Positions 24,490 to 33,945 of a stretch of 38,120 nt of DNA are shown here, piece after piece (position 1 is the stretch's first letter; every line of letters starts with the position of its first letter). The DNA is taken from the NCBI GenBank assembly GCA_022775045.1, contig JALFLB010000056.1:1-38120 (forward strand), written 5' to 3'. The notes below the pieces were generated by a model. That model saw only the letters and a program-made list of their open reading frames with translations. It was not told the origin of the DNA and ran no database searches. The DNA comes from Agathobacter sp. Its GTDB lineage: Bacteria > Bacillota > Clostridia > Lachnospirales > Lachnospiraceae. The translations under genes and the position numbers were made by a program.

Positions 24490-26313
24490 ATGGCAGATAA
24501 ATTATTATCGATATCCCTTCTTGTTTCGGGAAGAGAAGATACAACGGAAAAATGTTTACGTTCTCTGAAAAGAATAAGGGACGAATTGAATACGGAGATC
24601 ATTCTCGTCGATACCGGTTGCCCGGATACGTGGCAAAAGCCGTTGGAATCTTATGCAGATAAATTTGTCCCGTTTACATGGTGCAATGATTTTGCGAAGG
24701 CCCGTAATGCAGGACTTGCACTTGCAACAGGAGAATGGTTTCTGTTTCTGGATGATGATGAATGGTTTGAGGATGTGACGCCGATTATTGCATTCTTTCA
24801 GACAGGTGAATATAAGGAATATCAACAGGCAGTATATAAAGCCCGCAATTATTTACAATCAGACGGATCTTCTTATGTGGATGAGTGGGTAGCCCGTATG
24901 ATGAAGCTGGAAGCGGATACGCATTTTGAGGGAAGTGTGCATGAGTCGCTCGTACCGGCAAGAGGAAGATGCAAGAAAATCGATGCATTTGTACATCACT
25001 ATGGATATGCGTTTGCAAATGAAGAAGAGCGGTGTAAGCATCGGGAACGCAATGTACAGATATTAAAGAATCTCATCGAAACAGAGCCGAACAATATGAA
25101 ATGGTATCTTCAGATTCTGCAGGAATATGCGGATCCAACGGTTGCAACAGAACTACGAACATATGCGTTATCAGCGATTGAATTGGTAAAAAATGTGGAT
25201 GAACCGTTTGCAAATCAGTGCAGGGGCGCTTTTTATGTGGCGGCGCTTTTGGCGGATCTGTGGCTGGATCAACCGGATCAGGCATTGAACGATTGTGCGG
25301 TTTTCACACAGGATGGACGAAACACTTACGAGACGAACTACAGTCTTTATTATTATTGGATCAAGGCAATGATGCAAAAGAAAAAGACCGGTGATCTGAC
25401 CTCGGACGAGGAAAACGAATTGCAGGAGAAATTAGCAGAGTGCGGCAATGCTTTTGTGGAGAATTGTAAGCTGCACGATGAGCAGGAGAAAAATGAACAG
25501 GAGCAGATCATTGAAGAAAGCATTCCATTTGTCAAAGATGTGAAGAAAGCGGATGAACTCATGCAGGATCTGCAGATGAAGCTGAAAAACAACGGAGAAT
25601 TTCTCCTTATGGAGGACGAGTATTGGACTTATGGGAAAGCTCATATTCTTCCACTGGAACAGATGCTTCTGGAACTGCCGTTTTCTCAGTGGATGGCGCA
25701 GGTAATGGTGCTGGAATCCTATCACTCCGAAGAATTGTGGGATAAGATTCGTATGCATCTGATCGAATTACAGACACAGGAAAATATCCGTTATGATTAT
25801 TTCCATGCGAAAGCGGTAAATGCTGTCATAACAACATGTGCAGCCGGCAAAAGTTATGAGGAATTAAAGCAGTACCTTTGGGAATATGCAACCTGCAATC
25901 TGAAATATGTGCAGTGGGTATATACCGATGAGGCTTTCACCGGTGAGATGGAAATGGTAGAGGAATCCTGTCGCGGCGCAGTGTGGATTCAGAGAGCGTT
26001 GGAATGTGCGGAAACCGATTGGAACAGCAGATTAGAGAATCTCAAGCAGGCCGCAATTGCGTGGCCGGCGCTGGGGAATACAGTAAAAGCGTTTGCGCAG
26101 CTGGTCGGTCAACAACAGGACAACATTGGAAAGCAGAAGGCTGAAAATGAGTTAGAGAAGATGGCTTCAGAAGTAAAGCAGCAGGTTCTTACATTAACGG
26201 AAAACGGAATGTACAAACAGGCACTGGAAATTGTAAAACAGTTGCGCCGGATGCTGCCGGATGATGAAGATTTTATTTATCTGGAAAGCGAATTGGAGAA
26301 ACAGTTAAATTAA
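24490..26313 (+). CDS. GT2 glycosyltransferase with helical-repeat tail (copy 3)
   Basis: A 607-residue protein. The GT-A domain has EIILVDTGCP at 36-45, WCNDFAKARN at 64-73 and DDDEWF at 88-93. The usual HEYLAP segment of the other copies reads HESLVPARG here, and its acceptor-side region differs most. The tail (about 200-540) is helical and acidic. The C-terminal module ENGMYKQALEIVKQLRRMLP is shared with copies 2 and 4. The gene starts 9 bp after copy 2, behind AGGAG, in the same operon. Confidence 0.88.
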   Translation: MADKLLSISLLVSGREDTTEKCLRSLKRIRDELNTEIILVDTGCPDTWQKPLESYADKFVPFTWCNDFAKARNAGLALATGEWFLFLDDDEWFEDVTPIIAFFQTGEYKEYQQAVYKARNYLQSDGSSYVDEWVARMMKLEADTHFEGSVHESLVPARGRCKKIDAFVHHYGYAFANEEERCKHRERNVQILKNLIETEPNNMKWYLQILQEYADPTVATELRTYALSAIELVKNVDEPFANQCRGAFYVAALLADLWLDQPDQALNDCAVFTQDGRNTYETNYSLYYYWIKAMMQKKKTGDLTSDEENELQEKLAECGNAFVENCKLHDEQEKNEQEQIIEESIPFVKDVKKADELMQDLQMKLKNNGEFLLMEDEYWTYGKAHILPLEQMLLELPFSQWMAQVMVLESYHSEELWDKIRMHLIELQTQENIRYDYFHAKAVNAVITTCAAGKSYEELKQYLWEYATCNLKYVQWVYTDEAFTGEMEMVEESCRGAVWIQRALECAETDWNSRLENLKQAAIAWPALGNTVKAFAQLVGQQQDNIGKQKAENELEKMASEVKQQVLTLTENGMYKQALEIVKQLRRMLPDDEDFIYLESELEKQLN

Positions 26314-26327
26314 TTTGGGAGAAAGTT

Positions 26328-27962
26328 ATGCAACAGACGGTGAAGACAAAACAGAATATCGTTCTTTCCATTGCTTTGCTGGCTTCGGATCGCAAGGATA
26401 CCATCGGGAAGTGCCTGGAGTCACTTGCAGCGATCCGGAAGTCTGTGCCTAGTGAACTGATCATTCTGGATACAGGCTGTTCACCGGAGGTTCGCAAGGT
26501 GCTGGAAGAATATGCGGATAAGATTGCGGATTTTACATGGTGTAATGATTTCTCAGAGGCCAGAAATGTAACACTTCGGATGGCAGAGGGGGAATGGTTT
26601 CTTTATCTGGATGATGATGAGTGGTTTTCCGATACAGAGGATCTGGTCGCTTTCTTTACAAGTGGAGAATATAAACATTATGCGAGCGCCAGTTATGTAC
26701 AGAGAAACTACCTGGATATGCAGGGCTCACAATTTACGGATACCCGTGTCGGACGTATGGCGAAGAGAACACCACAGCTGGAATTTCGAAGCAAAATTCA
26801 TGAATATCTTGCGCCGATAAGCGGCGATAACAAGAGTTTGTGTGCGAGAGTCGATCATTACGGATATGTATACGATACCGAGGAAAAGAAGCGGGCACAT
26901 TTCGAGAGAAACTGGGTTCTTCTGGAGCAGATGATCATGGAAGAACCGATGGTACTTCGCTGGCGTCTGCAGCTGCTTCAGGAATATCGTACGATGGATG
27001 ATTATGCCAGGATGGAAGAATTGGGAAGCGCGGGAATTCGCATGATTCGTGAAAATAGTGCCGGAACATGGAAAGAAATGGAGCTTACATTATACACGGG
27101 AAGTTTTTATGCAGCTCAGATTCTGGCCTATATGGGACAAGAGGACTATCTTCACGCATATACATTATGTGAGACGGCGAAAAAGGAGAAATATAGTACA
27201 CGGTTGTTTCGGGCGTTTCTGGAGGAGATGCTTGCTAAAGCATTGTTTTATATTGGATTGCGCAAACAGACATTGGAAGAAGGCGTTGAGTTTTTCCGGC
27301 AATCAGAACAGAATGCATTCGCGTATCTGCAGGAATATGCATATTTTAGCGCGAATCCGCAGGAACTATACACTCTGCAGGTTGCTCCTTTTGTCGGGGA
27401 ATGTTTTGACCTAGTCAAAATCAAAGAAATCTATTCCATTCTGATCTGTGATGGACTAAAATTAAAGAGTACAGACAATCTTGGCAAATATATTGAAAAG
27501 TTATGCTGGAATGAGCAGCATGTGTATGTTTTCGAAGAAATTGCCGATATATTGATAGAGGCAATGAATACTTTTGAGTATAATATGGCATCAGAGGATA
27601 AAGTATTTGGGATTTTTTCCAAAACGATTCGTATTATGCATGGACATAACGCGCTATGGGAATATTTCTGTGGAAAAATACAAGATCTGGAACGGCAAGA
27701 TCACGATGTGCAGCAGATTCTGCAGCTTATTGTTGCTGCAATACCGCAGGAGCCGTGTGACGCGGCGGGAAAACCTAAGAATGCAGGTGAAATGTCTCAG
27801 GAGATGCAGCAACTGGTAGCACAAATTGAGGAACAGATTCAGCTTTTGATCAAACAGGGATTGACGGAGCAGGCGAGAGAAATTATTGCACAGGTAAAGA
27901 CAATGGTGCCTTGTGATACAGAATTGGAAGAACTGGAAAAACAATTAGAAAAGGAACAGTAG
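26328..27962 (+). CDS. GT2 glycosyltransferase with helical-repeat tail (copy 4)
   Basis: A 544-residue protein. The GT-A domain has ELIILDTGCS at 43-52, WCNDFSEARN at 71-80 and DDDEWF at 95-100, then KIHEYLAPI. The helical tail (about 205-480) carries TPR-like segments, and the C-terminal module, KQGLTEQAREIIAQVKTMVP, closes it. The gene starts 14 bp after copy 3 behind GGGAG. Four such genes in a row suggest sequential sugar additions, or parallel enzymes for different flagellin sites. Confidence 0.88.
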   Translation: MQQTVKTKQNIVLSIALLASDRKDTIGKCLESLAAIRKSVPSELIILDTGCSPEVRKVLEEYADKIADFTWCNDFSEARNVTLRMAEGEWFLYLDDDEWFSDTEDLVAFFTSGEYKHYASASYVQRNYLDMQGSQFTDTRVGRMAKRTPQLEFRSKIHEYLAPISGDNKSLCARVDHYGYVYDTEEKKRAHFERNWVLLEQMIMEEPMVLRWRLQLLQEYRTMDDYARMEELGSAGIRMIRENSAGTWKEMELTLYTGSFYAAQILAYMGQEDYLHAYTLCETAKKEKYSTRLFRAFLEEMLAKALFYIGLRKQTLEEGVEFFRQSEQNAFAYLQEYAYFSANPQELYTLQVAPFVGECFDLVKIKEIYSILICDGLKLKSTDNLGKYIEKLCWNEQHVYVFEEIADILIEAMNTFEYNMASEDKVFGIFSKTIRIMHGHNALWEYFCGKIQDLERQDHDVQQILQLIVAAIPQEPCDAAGKPKNAGEMSQEMQQLVAQIEEQIQLLIKQGLTEQAREIIAQVKTMVPCDTELEELEKQLEKEQ

Positions 27963-27998
27963 GGAAATTACTTTTCCATTAAGTGGAGATACAGGCGA

Positions 27999-29378
27999 AT
28001 GAGCAAAGTTGTCAGAGAACGATTACAACAGACAATTCAATGCATGGAAGAAGCAACACAGGTGATAGAAAAAAAGTGTTCGAATTTACAGCAGGATAAA
28101 GAACCGGAAAAGCAGCTGCTTACGGAATTTCTGACAGAAGTGCAGGATCTTGCAATCGCGTTCGGAACACGAATTGAGCAATTGCGAGGGATTGGAACAC
28201 GGACCGTTACCGAACTGGAAAGTTATTGTGAGTGTTTGTTTCATGTGAATGAGAGTATGGGTTCGTTGAAATTATCTGATACAATTGCGAATCTGGTCAA
28301 GCAGATGGAATGTGTCCGAAACGCATTTGAAAAAGACTTTCCAAATAAAAAAGAAATAGTGTTTCTGCCATATAAAGCGAGTATGTGGGATTCCCTGGAG
28401 AGTGTCTGGAAGGCAGCGGATGCAGACTCGGAATGCGAGGCGTATGTGATGCCGATTCCGTATTATGATAAGAATCCGGATGGTACATTCGGAACCTTTC
28501 ACTACGAGGGAGAACAGTATCCGGATTATGTGCCGATTACAGACTATAAAGAGTATAACTTGGAAAAACGACATCCGGATAAGATTTATATTCATAATCC
28601 ATATGATGACTGTAATTTTGTTACTACAGTTGATCCAGAGTATTATTCCAATAAATTACACATGTATACAGATGAATTGGTATATATTCCATATTTTGTC
28701 TTAGATGAGGTTGATTCGAGTAATAAGATTGCTGTAGACAGTGTAAAAAGTTATTGTATTACAAAAGGTGTCATGAACGCAGATAAAGTAATTGTTCAGT
28801 CAGAAAATATGCGACAGGTTTATATCAAAATTTTAGAAGGGGAAATGGGAAAAACGGATTATGCAGGTGTTAAGTGGACAGATAAAATCTTAGGGTTAGG
28901 ATCGCCGAAATTTGATAAGGTATGTAATACTACAAGGGCAGATATAGAGATACCTGATGAGTGGATGAAGATTATACAAAAATCGGACGGAAGTTGGAAA
29001 AAAATCGTATTTTACAATACAGGATTATCATCTTTATTACATTATGATGAGCAGATGCTTAGAAAAATAAGGAATGTATTTAAATTTTTTTACGAACAGC
29101 AAAATGATGTGGTATTACTTTGGCGCCCTCACCCGTTAATTGAAAGCACATTAGTTTCAATGCGCCCACATTTATATGATGAATATGAAAAAATAAAGAA
29201 AACATATCAGGAGGAAAACTGGGGGATTTATGACGATTCTCCAGATGTGGATCGAGCAATTGTGTTGAGTGATGCATATTATGGCGATAAAAGTAGCGTT
29301 GTAGAACTATATATGAAAACTGGGAAGCCTATTATGATGCAAAATGTTTATTGGATGGAGGAAAGAACTGTATTGTAA
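27999..29378 (+). CDS. CDP-glycerol glycerophosphotransferase-like GT-B protein
   Basis: A 459-residue protein. The N-terminal ~110 residues are helical. The rest resembles the Glyphos_transf (TagB/TagF-like) fold: KADKVIVQSENMR-type segment in the middle, LWRPHP at 374-379, and YGDKSSVVELYMKTGKPIM near 428-446, the site that in this family binds the CDP-alcohol. It may therefore add a glycerol-phosphate or similar group to a glycan. Base composition becomes AT-rich in its second half. It ends soon after the conserved motif, and a different frame stays open across the gap to the next gene, so a 3' frameshift cannot be excluded. Confidence 0.65.
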   Translation: MSKVVRERLQQTIQCMEEATQVIEKKCSNLQQDKEPEKQLLTEFLTEVQDLAIAFGTRIEQLRGIGTRTVTELESYCECLFHVNESMGSLKLSDTIANLVKQMECVRNAFEKDFPNKKEIVFLPYKASMWDSLESVWKAADADSECEAYVMPIPYYDKNPDGTFGTFHYEGEQYPDYVPITDYKEYNLEKRHPDKIYIHNPYDDCNFVTTVDPEYYSNKLHMYTDELVYIPYFVLDEVDSSNKIAVDSVKSYCITKGVMNADKVIVQSENMRQVYIKILEGEMGKTDYAGVKWTDKILGLGSPKFDKVCNTTRADIEIPDEWMKIIQKSDGSWKKIVFYNTGLSSLLHYDEQMLRKIRNVFKFFYEQQNDVVLLWRPHPLIESTLVSMRPHLYDEYEKIKKTYQEENWGIYDDSPDVDRAIVLSDAYYGDKSSVVELYMKTGKPIMMQNVYWMEERTVL

Positions 29379-29420
29379 ATACGGGGGAAGGGAAAGATAT
29401 TTTTAATATTAGAAAAATAG

Positions 29421-30482
29421 ATGGAAAGAGAATTAATAAGATATATACCGAGTGCAAGTGCAGTGGTTGGAGATAATATATATTTTACTGACTTGTATAC
29501 AAACGCATTATTCAGATTTAATATGAAAGAGAAAAGATCCATATGTGTAGCTCAATTTGATGATGAACCATGTCGTAAAAAGGAGTTATATACGGATATT
29601 GTGGTAGGAAACGATGTCCTGTGCTGTGTGCCACATAGCGCGAAAACAATTGGATTATATTATTTAAATACAAAAACAACAGAAAGCATAAAATTACCAG
29701 AAGAATTGCAGAAAGAAGAGGTTACTTTTAAGTGTGGGTGCATATGTGGAGAAGAACTATTTTTATTTGGGTATAATGTAGAGGGGATTTGGCATGTAAA
29801 TATAAAGGAGAAGTGTATAAGAAAATTTCTGTGCAATGTTGATTGCGATAATAGTGGTAAATTTTTTTTGGCATGTATGAATAGTGGTGAAAAAATATAT
29901 GCTGTTTGTCGAGAAGAAAATGTTATATGGGAATTGAATATTTATGCTCCGTATATAAAAAAAATAACTTTAGATGAAAAGAAAAATTGGGGATTTGCTG
30001 GAATAGTAAGATGGGGGGAGTATCTACTTCTTAATTCGTGTAAAGAACATAATGTAAGCATATATAGTTTGATTGAAAATGCTATTGTGTATAAGCTAGA
30101 TGTGGAAATGGCAAGTGAAGAGTGGCCGTTTGCAGGAGGAGTAGTCAATGATGAGGGTGTAGTTTATTTTCCAGTAGCAAAAGAGGACACTATATTAAGC
30201 ATAGATATTAAAAATAAATGGGAAGAATTACAAAAAATTAGATTACAAAAAGTAAATGATACTATGTTGCCATGGGGAAATCCTGTAATTTGTGATGGTA
30301 AAGTGGTTATATGGAAATATCAATCAAACTTCTTGTTTATGTATGATTACAAATTGAATAAGTTTGAAACAGTAGATCTTATTTCTGAAACAACACCAAA
30401 GTTGAATGGACTATATTTAAGTGGAAGAGTTGTCCAGGAAGGGGAATATAGCTTGTTAGAATTTATAGAAAACTTGTTGTAG
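29421..30482 (+). CDS. Predicted beta-propeller-like protein of unknown function
   Basis: A 353-residue protein with repeated short beta-strand blocks every ~45-50 residues, such as DNIYFTDLYTNALFRFNM, EELFLFGYNVEGIWHVNI, EKIYAVCREENVIWELNI and GVVYFPVAKEDTILSIDI. This pattern suggests a six- or seven-bladed propeller. No signal peptide or catalytic motif is visible. The ATG is immediately preceded by an in-frame TAG and has no clear ribosome binding site, so translation may depend on the upstream gene. It is very AT-rich. I do not recognise the family; a glycan-binding or scaffold role in the island is possible but unproven. Confidence 0.6.
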   Translation: MERELIRYIPSASAVVGDNIYFTDLYTNALFRFNMKEKRSICVAQFDDEPCRKKELYTDIVVGNDVLCCVPHSAKTIGLYYLNTKTTESIKLPEELQKEEVTFKCGCICGEELFLFGYNVEGIWHVNIKEKCIRKFLCNVDCDNSGKFFLACMNSGEKIYAVCREENVIWELNIYAPYIKKITLDEKKNWGFAGIVRWGEYLLLNSCKEHNVSIYSLIENAIVYKLDVEMASEEWPFAGGVVNDEGVVYFPVAKEDTILSIDIKNKWEELQKIRLQKVNDTMLPWGNPVICDGKVVIWKYQSNFLFMYDYKLNKFETVDLISETTPKLNGLYLSGRVVQEGEYSLLEFIENLL

Positions 30483-30511
30483 TGAAGTCAAAACGATTTG
30501 AGGGATAAGAA

Positions 30512-31471
30512 ATGAATAAATATATCGAAAGAGGAGAAAAATTTTTAAAAAATTGTGTTTTTAATGGACTTGCACATTCTTGGAATGTTGAATCAAAGAC
30601 ATATGTAAAACCATATCCTGAAGTGACCGGATATGTAATTAAATATTTTTATGATAATAATAAAGATATTCCGAAAAATATTAGTGATGCGTCAGAGTTC
30701 TTACTAAAGAAACAAGATTACGTTAGGGGAGGTTTTCCTTCATTTGATAACGATAATATTTTATATGTTTTTGATACGGCTCAGATTTTAAATGGCTTTT
30801 GCTCCGTATATAAAAGAACACATGATGAGAGGTTTTTTGAAGCGGCTCAAAGGGCTGGAAAGTTTATTATTAATTCGCAGGAACTTAATGGTGCATTTAA
30901 ACCAATTTATAATAAAAAAGTAGACGCATGGGTTATCAGAGATGAAACATATACAATGTGGAATGGTCCATATTCGGGTTTAATGTGTAAAGTTGTAGAA
31001 AGTCTTTTGAGTTTATATGAAATTACGCAGGATAAGATGTATAGGGAATCAGCAAAATTAGCAGTTTCATTTTATGAAAATGCAAAATTTATAGAATATA
31101 CGCATCCTTTAGCGTATTGGATGGAAGGGCTGCTTGCAGTCAATAAGCAAGATACATTAAAAAAAATAATTGAAACAAATATTATTGAAAGAATCTGTGA
31201 TAATGGATATATTTCTTATACTCAGTCATTACCATATGCGTATGTATCAGGAACCATGCAGTTAGGAATTATTTTGTATAAAACTGGTTACTTAGAATAT
31301 GCAAAGAAAATAAGAAACTATGGAAGAGTGGTACAGTCAAATAATGAAGCCGGGGGATTATTTCAATATGCGGATTCAAGTGGAAACTTGGATAGACATA
31401 TTCATGTAGAAATGAATTCTTGGGGTACAAAATATTTTTGTGAATTAGAAAAACTTTTAGAGGGAAAATAG
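30512..31471 (+). CDS. Predicted alpha/alpha-barrel (six-hairpin-like) protein, possible carbohydrate-active enzyme
   Basis: A 319-residue helical protein with repeated hairpin units: TGYVIKYFYD, VFDTAQILNGFCSVYKRT, WNGPYSGLMCKVVESLLSLYEIT and AYWMEGLLAVN. These resemble the (alpha/alpha)6 glycosidase or epimerase superfamily. Conserved-looking aromatic and acidic residues (W and D in DAWVIRDETYTMWNG) could line a sugar site, but no family-specific catalytic pair is clear. No signal peptide is present, so it acts in the cytoplasm if it is an enzyme. It starts behind GAGGG and ends one base before the next gene's start codon. Confidence 0.55.
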   Translation: MNKYIERGEKFLKNCVFNGLAHSWNVESKTYVKPYPEVTGYVIKYFYDNNKDIPKNISDASEFLLKKQDYVRGGFPSFDNDNILYVFDTAQILNGFCSVYKRTHDERFFEAAQRAGKFIINSQELNGAFKPIYNKKVDAWVIRDETYTMWNGPYSGLMCKVVESLLSLYEITQDKMYRESAKLAVSFYENAKFIEYTHPLAYWMEGLLAVNKQDTLKKIIETNIIERICDNGYISYTQSLPYAYVSGTMQLGIILYKTGYLEYAKKIRNYGRVVQSNNEAGGLFQYADSSGNLDRHIHVEMNSWGTKYFCELEKLLEGK

Positions 31472-31472
31472 C

Positions 31473-32075
31473 ATGATTAATCCAACGAATCGATATAAAA
31501 AAATATTTGGAAATTATTGGAGAAGCGTGGATCAGAAAATAGCAGACTTGATTTTGAAGCATTTAGATGTTGAAACAGAGAGCGCTTATGAAGTGGGGTT
31601 TGGATCTGGACATTATATGGCTTTTTTGAAGGACATTGGAGTAAACGTGTCGGGGACGGAAATTAGAAAAAAAGCATATCAAGATGTAGTGAACAAATTT
31701 AAAAATGTATATGGTGATATAGAATTGAATAATTACGATATTATGGAGGAATGTAAATTTCATGATATGGCTTATTCGACGGGATTAATTCAGTGCTTAA
31801 AACCTAAAGAAAGAGAAGTGCTGATTTCTCATATCGCGGATATTTCAGATAAAGTCGTATATGTAGTGCCTGTTATTCAAAAGATGAGAAATATAGGCTC
31901 AGAGACAGACGTTGCTGTTGATGGATGCGAAGAGTATGAGACAGGTATAATAGCATATCAATTAAGCAAAAAATATGCGTACGTAGAGACAGGATTTTGG
32001 AATAGAGATGAAATTGAATTAACGGATGATTTTCAGTGGTTTTATTGTGATAATAAAAGAATAAAATTGGGGTGA
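31473..32075 (+). CDS. SAM-dependent methyltransferase (first of three)
   Basis: A 200-residue class I methyltransferase-like protein. Motif I, EVGFGSG, is at residues 40-46, the acidic end of strand 2 is SGTEIRKKAY, and a motif-IV-like segment is MAYSTGLIQCL. It could methylate a sugar on the glycan made by the island. The ribosome binding site is GAGGG. It lies one base after the barrel protein gene and 4 bp before the fusion gene, in one operon. The substrate cannot be told from the sequence. Confidence 0.75.
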   Translation: MINPTNRYKKIFGNYWRSVDQKIADLILKHLDVETESAYEVGFGSGHYMAFLKDIGVNVSGTEIRKKAYQDVVNKFKNVYGDIELNNYDIMEECKFHDMAYSTGLIQCLKPKEREVLISHIADISDKVVYVVPVIQKMRNIGSETDVAVDGCEEYETGIIAYQLSKKYAYVETGFWNRDEIELTDDFQWFYCDNKRIKLG

Positions 32076-32079
32076 CAAA

Positions 32080-33945
32080 ATGAAAAAGAAAATAGGTGTT
32101 TGGGGATGGTGGCAAGGTAATAATTTGGGAGATAATTGGATACGACACATATTAGAAAGCTATTTCCCTGATGCGGAGTTTGTACCGACAAGCGAGACAA
32201 ATTTTAGCGAGTACAATTATATAGTGTGTGGTGGGGGTGGTCTATTTATTTACGATGTGATATCACCATTTGATCAGATTGACATAAATGTTCCATTTGG
32301 AATTATAGGAATGGGGGCTGAGTTTGAACATGAATCAAATTTGGCTAAAAGATTAGCCGATAAAGCAGATTTTTTTTATGTGAGAGATAAATATTCAATT
32401 GATTGTATGCATTTAGCAGAAGAAAATACTTCGTATGATGTGACGTTTCTAAAACCATTAGACATATTACCGAGAGAAAAAGTGGATTTAGATTCCGTAT
32501 TCTTTGTTTGGAGAGATGGGCATGAATTGCTAAAAAATAGGAAATTTAATGCGTATATACAATATGAAGATACATATCAAGAGTGGGTCAAACGTATCGG
32601 ATACAATTTTTCAACGATTAGAAAAAATGATTTTCAGTCAAATGAATATGATATATTGTCGTTAATGGAAAACAGTGGTTTTGTAATATCGGGAAGATAT
32701 CATGGAATAGTAGCAGCAATTCAGAGAGGTATACCATTTGTTGCAATTGATATATGCCCTAAAATACGGGCTTTGTTGCAAGAGTGTGGTTTGGAGGAGT
32801 ATTGTGTAAAAATTTCTGAGATTGATAAGATAGACGATTTGATTCAGAAGGCAAAAGATAATATAGAGAGTATAAGGGAAAGAGAGATAAAGTATACAGA
32901 AAACGCTAATAAGATTTTGAAAATACAAATGGAAAACATTAAATATTGTATTGCAAAGGCGCTGATGCCCTTGAAAGTAATTTATTATGGCTCCTATTGG
33001 ATGGGGGAGAATGATGTCGTAAAGGTTATGGCTGATGATTTAAAAAAAGAATGTGAGGCAATAATAATTGACCTGAAGGCGTATTCGGAAATGCCAGATC
33101 AAAGAATAAAGAGTATAGAGCCAACACCAAATGGAACTGTTTGTATTTTAGATTCAGAAAAAGTTATTCAAGATATTCAAAAATATAATCCAGATGCAAT
33201 AATTTTGAATTCTGGAGGGCTGTGTGTAGAAAAAAAGTTGCGCAATGTATTAAACAACCAAAAGATAGATCTTATAGGAATCTCTTTGTCTGATCCTGAT
33301 GTATATCCTTATAATGGAGCAAAATATGCTGCCGATTTTTCGTTATTTTATACTAATTCAAAATATTCTTATTTTAATCAATACAAAAGAGAAGATGTGA
33401 ACATTAAGTTACTTCCATTTGCGGCATCCGTTTCACACCATTATTATATGCCCGAAGTGCATAAAAAATATGATTTGGTGATTGTAGGACATGCTAGATC
33501 GGAAAGACGGAAAACTGTATCAAAGTTAACTGAAATTTGTAATGTTGGATTATATGGAGATGGTTGGAAGAATGGATTAGGTTTGGTTAGCGGGGAAAAA
33601 CAGGTGGCTGCAATTAATTCGGGAAAGATGTATTTAAGTTTTTCGCGAACTATGGCTGGGTTTGAGAATGTTAAAGTTGGTTTATTTGAGGCTATGGCAT
33701 GTAATCAGTTTGTAATTACATCATATATGGAAGAATTAGAGGATTATTTCAAAATAGGGGAAGAGCTTGTGTGTTATAAAAATGAAGATGAGTTAATTGA
33801 GCTTGTTCAATATTATTTAGCACATGAAGCAGAAAGAGAAAAAATTAGAAAAGCTGGTTATGAACATTTTTTGAGGGAACATAAGTATCAGGATCGTTGG
33901 AAGCGGGTTTTGAAAGATATTTATATTCTAAAGGGGTTGAATTAA
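32080..33945 (+). CDS. Fusion of polysaccharide pyruvyltransferase and GT-B glycosyltransferase
   Basis: A 621-residue two-domain protein. Residues 1-~290 match the pyruvyltransferase family (CsaB/WcaK type): NNLGDNWI near 14-21, CGGGGLF at 50-56, and SGRYHGIVAAIQRGIPFVAID around 195-216. Residues ~305-621 match the CgeB-like GT-B fold: a short N-terminal Rossmann part, then LYGDGWKNGL and GLFEAMACNQFVITS with the usual glycosyltransferase C-terminal helices. The enzyme could add a sugar and a ketal pyruvate to the same glycan, giving it negative charge. The ribosome binding site is GGGGTGA. The next gene starts immediately after the stop. Confidence 0.78.
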   Translation: MKKKIGVWGWWQGNNLGDNWIRHILESYFPDAEFVPTSETNFSEYNYIVCGGGGLFIYDVISPFDQIDINVPFGIIGMGAEFEHESNLAKRLADKADFFYVRDKYSIDCMHLAEENTSYDVTFLKPLDILPREKVDLDSVFFVWRDGHELLKNRKFNAYIQYEDTYQEWVKRIGYNFSTIRKNDFQSNEYDILSLMENSGFVISGRYHGIVAAIQRGIPFVAIDICPKIRALLQECGLEEYCVKISEIDKIDDLIQKAKDNIESIREREIKYTENANKILKIQMENIKYCIAKALMPLKVIYYGSYWMGENDVVKVMADDLKKECEAIIIDLKAYSEMPDQRIKSIEPTPNGTVCILDSEKVIQDIQKYNPDAIILNSGGLCVEKKLRNVLNNQKIDLIGISLSDPDVYPYNGAKYAADFSLFYTNSKYSYFNQYKREDVNIKLLPFAASVSHHYYMPEVHKKYDLVIVGHARSERRKTVSKLTEICNVGLYGDGWKNGLGLVSGEKQVAAINSGKMYLSFSRTMAGFENVKVGLFEAMACNQFVITSYMEELEDYFKIGEELVCYKNEDELIELVQYYLAHEAEREKIRKAGYEHFLREHKYQDRWKRVLKDIYILKGLN

